From Bemisia tabaci (taxonomy: Eukaryota; Arthropoda; Insecta; Hemiptera; Aleyrodidae), in the NCBI RefSeq assembly GCF_918797505.1, contig NC_092801.1, positions 23,436,116 through 23,500,115 on the forward strand: 64,000 nt of DNA. The letters are read 5' to 3'. Below are positions 60,397-64,000 of this stretch, one piece after another; within the stretch, counting starts at the first letter, position 1, and every line of letters starts with the position of its first letter. The notes under the pieces are model-generated. The model worked only from the letters and a program-made list of their open reading frames with translations, was not told the DNA's origin and searched no databases. A program made the position numbers and the translations under genes.

Positions 60397-63125
60397 GGAT
60401 GTGGAAAGGATATAGAAATGCACAGTGCGGCTGGTTAGAAGTGAAGGAGGAGGAGAGAAAATCTCGCGGGCATAGGAGAACAGCCCTATTTCTTGTCATT
60501 TACGCTCCTAAGAAAGCTCTGATTGAAATCTGGGCCATGCAACAAGGACCAAAGGTTGCCTTTTTTCCTGTTGATAATTACGGCAGGTAATTCGCAAAAT
60601 TTTCCCTTGACTGTTTTTGAATCTCTCTGGTATTATGAAGGGTGATTCAAAAGACTCATACCATCTCTACAACCCTAAAAGAAATCGTTTCCTTTGACCT
60701 AGGAGCACTCGCAAGATTCCTAATCTTAATCTCAATCTGTTTAAAAGTTACAGGGGTAATGCTGATGGTGCAGGACTTTTTGATCGCCCTGTATAGCACT
60801 GTTTCTCATGAATGTGTATCAGAAAAATCAAGGGGATGAAGACAATAAATTTCTTCCCAAAGACACTCTTTTCATTAATGAAGTCCTACTGGATAAGTTC
60901 CGAACTCAAAAACCTAGAAAACTGAGAAAGTCTCATGAAAAATTTTACCCCCTGATTCATGGGAAAACAGGATTCTGTCCAGGAATCTGATGAAGAATTT
61001 AAAATTCTTGCTCTTACTTAATTTTCCTCTATTTTTTAAGTTTTCACAGCTGTCGGAAGAAAGATTCCTGAAAGTTATGACTTTGATTAGATAATTTTCA
61101 GGCATTAAAGTGAATTTTAAAATGACTGCCTGAAATTGTTCCCTTTTTTATACAATCGGTAGATTGTTGTTTGAAAAAGTTAGCGATTTTCTTTTAACGT
61201 TTCTTATCCGTCAAAAAAGAATATGCCTTTAATATAATATACGTGATCATAAATATTTCTTTGGTTGTAAAAGAAACAACCATTCTAGTCCAGATACATC
61301 TCAGAGAGATCTTCTTTCTTGATTTTCCAAAGGGGTTCCACCCATTCCAAAAATTAAAGAAAAAAAATGTGCATGGCCTGTGGTACATTATTATTGTTTG
61401 TATAAAGGGAAAAAGGGTCCTTAATTTTTTTCTTCTTCTTTTTTCCGATTTAGGTTGGTTTATAATAATTATGAACTAATGTGCGGCAATGGAACCTCAA
61501 GAAATAGCAATCAAGGCCTTATCAACTCATGTCTCTTTATCGATCCACATGGTCAGATTAGCGAGATATTTGCACCATTTCACTGTGCTTTGAAGTAAGT
61601 GTCAAATTTTAATCGAAGAAATCTGTTAAATGTGTTCAGCTCAAAACTTATACCCTCTACTTGTAAAAACTTTCATTAAACTCACCAAACAATAATATTT
61701 TCCCTCTAAAGTAGTTTCCGCAAGTTTCAAGATTGGTAATATTTGGTTGGTTTTATACATTGGCTATTTCCAGTCATATTTGTCTGCTTATACGAGAGGA
61801 TATGATGAGACTTTTGAGACACTACAGGCATATTACTTCTTTGCGCAGATGCAAAAGTTCCATTTCGGAGATTGTTCTTTTTCTGATGCATATGTAGGCA
61901 CACCAAATTTTCAACTTTTGTTTCATTCTTCAACCCTCTTTTTTTTCTCATTCTCCTTCTTATCATTGTATTTATTTTTTACACAGTACAGAGAGCAGTG
62001 TTCGAGCCCAGGACATTCATCTTGTGAAGAATTTACGGCATAACCTACACAGTGATGAGACAAGTGAAGAAAAATTAATCGAAGAAGTGAAAAAAACTGC
62101 CATGAAACTTAAAACGTTTGATATGAAATCTCAGTGCCTGGATCTCTTAATTAATGACAAATACACTTCCCCATCATTACTGTCTGCGTTTCTGGATAAT
62201 CTTGAGTCAAACACAGAAGACGGTGAGTTCAGTTCAGAAAATTACGTAAGTCTATTTGTAGGTCACAGTTACCAGTAAAAATCGAAGGAAGTTAAGATGG
62301 GTTTGTTGACAAATCACTTCAGGGTGTTCCAGCTGTGTAATTGCATGAATACAATACAATATTGCAACATTTTGATTTTAGCTGTATAATCGCAGGAGAG
62401 CCTTGCAAAATTGCTCACCGAAAAAAAGGTGAAGTTGATTTAACATACTGGATGTAAAAAAAGTGTGCAAGAATACATAAAACACTGAATTAATTGCTAC
62501 AGCAGTTACTTGAGCAATGTCAAGATGTAAAAATAAGTACTATAGCGGGTAATTCAGCATCTTGTGAGTTCTCGCACACTTTTTTTACATCCAGAATTTT
62601 AAATCAACTTCACTTTTTTTTCGATGTATCATTTCACGTATAGAACTGGAGTCAGATAAGATCATATTTCGTTCTTGTTTTTAAGCAACTGCTTTGTCGT
62701 CATCCAATAGCAATCAAAAACTGACTGCAGGTGACTATCATGTATAGATATTCATAACAGTTTATTGCTTATTATTATATTATATATTGTTTATTGCTAT
62801 CGTTTATTGTTTATTGCTCTTTTGCTGCTCAGTCGCACATTTTTTATTTTTTCAACAGTGGCCGATAAATTGCCATATTTTCGTTTTCTGATTTCTGTAG
62901 GCACTCCAAACTCCAATATTTTGTGTTTTACTTTTATCCTTTTCTTTATGTTTGCTTTCCCTTTTTTCAGAAATGTCATCGGATTTAAATCCAGAACATA
63001 AGGAGTTATGCATCAAAGTCCGTAATTTAAGAAGTCTGGTATCATTCTATCAGTTCGTCCATGCATTACATTTGAAACCGCCTGAATACTCTACCGTAGT
63101 CGAAAGTGATGATAAGCATGTAGAG
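52138..63125 (+). CDS. RAB3GAP2: Rab3 GTPase-activating protein non-catalytic subunit, first 13 exons, 3' end off window
   Basis: Regulatory subunit of the Rab3GAP1/2 complex, which turns off Rab3 in exocytosis and acts as Rab18 exchange factor at the ER. Exons: 52138-52228, 52781-52921, 53804-53885, 54415-54544, 55465-55666, 56290-56452, 57068-57226, 58220-58309, 59099-59227, 60398-60586, 61454-61594, 61987-62222, 62971-63125. All GT/AG with consistent phase, 1908 nt or 636 codons, about 45% of the human 1393-aa protein. Matching blocks: WLKDCHISVSPTGEMMVIAN, WICIMVGFSTGYVRFFTE, EPILKLKCQSY, LFNVLRACRNQLAR, SAVVGLTSANMF, VLLSPQRNLAAICDNLGRV, AIRMWKGYRNAQCGW, TALFLVIYAPKKALIEIWAM, QQGPKVAFFPVDNYGRL and SCLFIDPHG. 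The start is the first ATG after an in-frame stop. It gives a shorter N-terminal linker than in human. The remaining exons lie to the right. Confidence 0.95.
53249..53435 (+). repeat. tRNA-derived SINE, copy 2
   Basis: Same tRNA-like head, with B box GGTTCGATTCC, and the same body and tail ('ttaaaaggggaaa') as the copy at 5.6 kb. It sits in RAB3GAP2 intron 2 in the sense direction. Divergence between the two copies is visible, with indels in the body. Confidence 0.7.
58542..58765. mobile_element. MITE family B copy in RAB3GAP2 intron
   Basis: 224 bp with perfect ends ATTGGACGTATTTCTGTCAA and its complement. 'aagcgcc' is repeated in inverted form inside, and an internal extra copy of the TIR core 'agttccgtttgacagaa' is present. 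No coding capacity. Confidence 0.75.
59758..60140. mobile_element. Diverged fold-back element in RAB3GAP2 intron 9
   Basis: Shares 'gagatgttgc', 'gagagtccac', 'catgcacagatagggagca' and 'gtgtttctcgc' with the element at 9.3-9.8 kb but is shorter and less symmetrical. An old copy of the same family. Confidence 0.55.
60348..60393 (+). repeat. ~46-nt poly(T) run at RAB3GAP2 exon 10 acceptor
   Basis: Unbroken T run ending 4 bp before exon 10 (…TTTACAG|GATGTGG). It serves as the polypyrimidine tract. Its length is probably variable between individuals or assemblies. Confidence 0.85.
62414..62626. mobile_element. MITE with ~55-bp TIRs in RAB3GAP2 intron 12
   Basis: 213 bp. Inverted 'gtgaagttgatttaa', 'ctggatgtaaaaaaagtgtg' and outer 'caccgaaaaaaa' against 'ttttttttcgatg'. 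Noncoding. Confidence 0.75.
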
Positions 63126-64000
63126 GTACAATCTTGTCTCTTTGATATTTTTATCATTGATTTTTTTATGACCGTTTAAATTATTTGCAATTTTTTTTTG
63201 TTGCTCAATTTTAGTATTTATGTATCAATAATTGATGAGATCCATAGTCTCAATAATATGTAAGATGACAGTCATGTGCTAAGCTTATAAAAATATTGGA
63301 TCTATGAAGTTATCACATGGTGTTTAGGACCAGGAATAACAGGAAAACTGGGATTCGCCAGGGAATGAAAAATTCCAGGAGAAATCAGGAAATCGGTTCC
63401 AAAAACAGGTAATCTCTTCTTCTACCAATTAGAGACCATATTGTTTTCAAATTTTTTTGAAATTTTAAATACCTAAATTGTTTTAAAGGTTTATGTATTT
63501 GCACCTGAGCTGCCATCATTGACCTCTAGAATGACATATCTGAATTATTAAGTCATCATAACAAGAGAGGACCTTTCATTGACCAGATAATATGAACACC
63601 AGGAACGCTTTTGGAATAAAAAATTTAAATAAGCACCCAAGAATCGGTTGAAAGATGAACAAAATTCGATATTCATAACTGGAACTCGGAAGAATTATTC
63701 AGTTTTGCCCAAGAAAATCCCAGGGAAGTGAAGAAAAACTTAGGTTTCTAATCAGAGAGGGAGATCTAGGAAATCAGGGAAAGAGCATGTTCAAGAGTTA
63801 TCATTTAAGCTTCCGTTTCTTTTGAACTGAATATTCAAGATATCATCAATAAGTATTGAAATAATTTAAAAATGATAATATTAGTAAAATAATAATATTA
63901 AAATATTAATTGAATCCTGATGTATGCTCATGCTATGTTAAAAATATATTGAATAAATATAAGAAGTATAAGAATTTTTAATAATAAATGCTATATTATT
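63126..64000 (+). other. RAB3GAP2 intron 13 (partial)
   Basis: Begins with GTACAA after exon 13 and runs to the window edge. No later RAB3GAP2 exon was recognised within it. It contains runs such as 'ccagggaatgaaaaattcc' typical of dispersed repeats. Confidence 0.6.

Noticed and set aside
61808..61892. Box C/D snoRNA in RAB3GAP2 intron 11 (ATGATGA ... CTGA)
   Set aside because: Boxes match by chance spacing but there is no terminal stem, no second copy and no recognisable rRNA complement.

Overview
Eukaryotic, AT-rich nuclear DNA with intron-rich protein genes, conserved GT/AG splice sites and dense short transposable elements. The proteins are animal. The protein divergence, short terminal-inverted-repeat (TIR) elements and tRNA-derived SINEs suggest an insect, and I lean toward a sternorrhynchan hemipteran such as a whitefly. 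That last step is from memory of repeat style, not proven. No bacterial, viral or plasmid gene system was seen.

Layout. (1) 1-18758, minus strand: a DNAI2-type axonemal outer-arm dynein intermediate chain, eight in-frame coding exons (500 codons), with its 3' end beyond base 1. Its introns are packed with MITEs, fold-back elements, a hAT element and tandem repeats. (2) 18759-24480: gene-free, with a second hAT copy. (3) 24480 to about 41165, minus strand: an importin-alpha gene of the KPNA2/Pendulin type, eight coding exons (524 aa), complete, with an inferred noncoding first exon and promoter near 41.1-41.3 kb. (4) 43712-46572, minus strand: an SFT2-family Golgi/endosome membrane protein, three coding exons, 163 aa. 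(5) 51343-51630, minus strand: PEN-2, the small gamma-secretase subunit, in one exon. (6) 52138 to beyond 63125, plus strand: RAB3GAP2, the non-catalytic Rab3GAP subunit, first 13 exons (636 codons). PEN-2 and RAB3GAP2 are divergent with 507 bp between start codons.

The most interesting signal lies inside the importin-alpha gene. The intron between coding exons 4 and 5 holds seven copies of one exactly 67-nt core, all on the host-gene strand. Each reads as a box C/D snoRNA: box C (ATGATGA or GTGATGA), an internal guide, a degenerate D'/C' pair, a second conserved segment and box D (CTGA). Six copies have intact boxes and one is decayed. The internal guide is identical in all seven. By my recall of the universal 18S rRNA sequence it pairs with the 530-loop and would direct 2'-O-methylation at the position equivalent to yeast Um578/human Um627. 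Intronic snoRNAs are normally released from the host intron, so expression of this cluster would follow importin-alpha transcription.

Other points of note: two elements flanked by unusually long direct repeats (about 80 bp and 61 bp), several near-perfect long hairpins, duplications touching two DNAI2 splice donors, and a variant C-terminal motif in PEN-2. All gene models come from reading splice sites and reading frames by eye. Exon phases sum correctly in every multi-exon gene.
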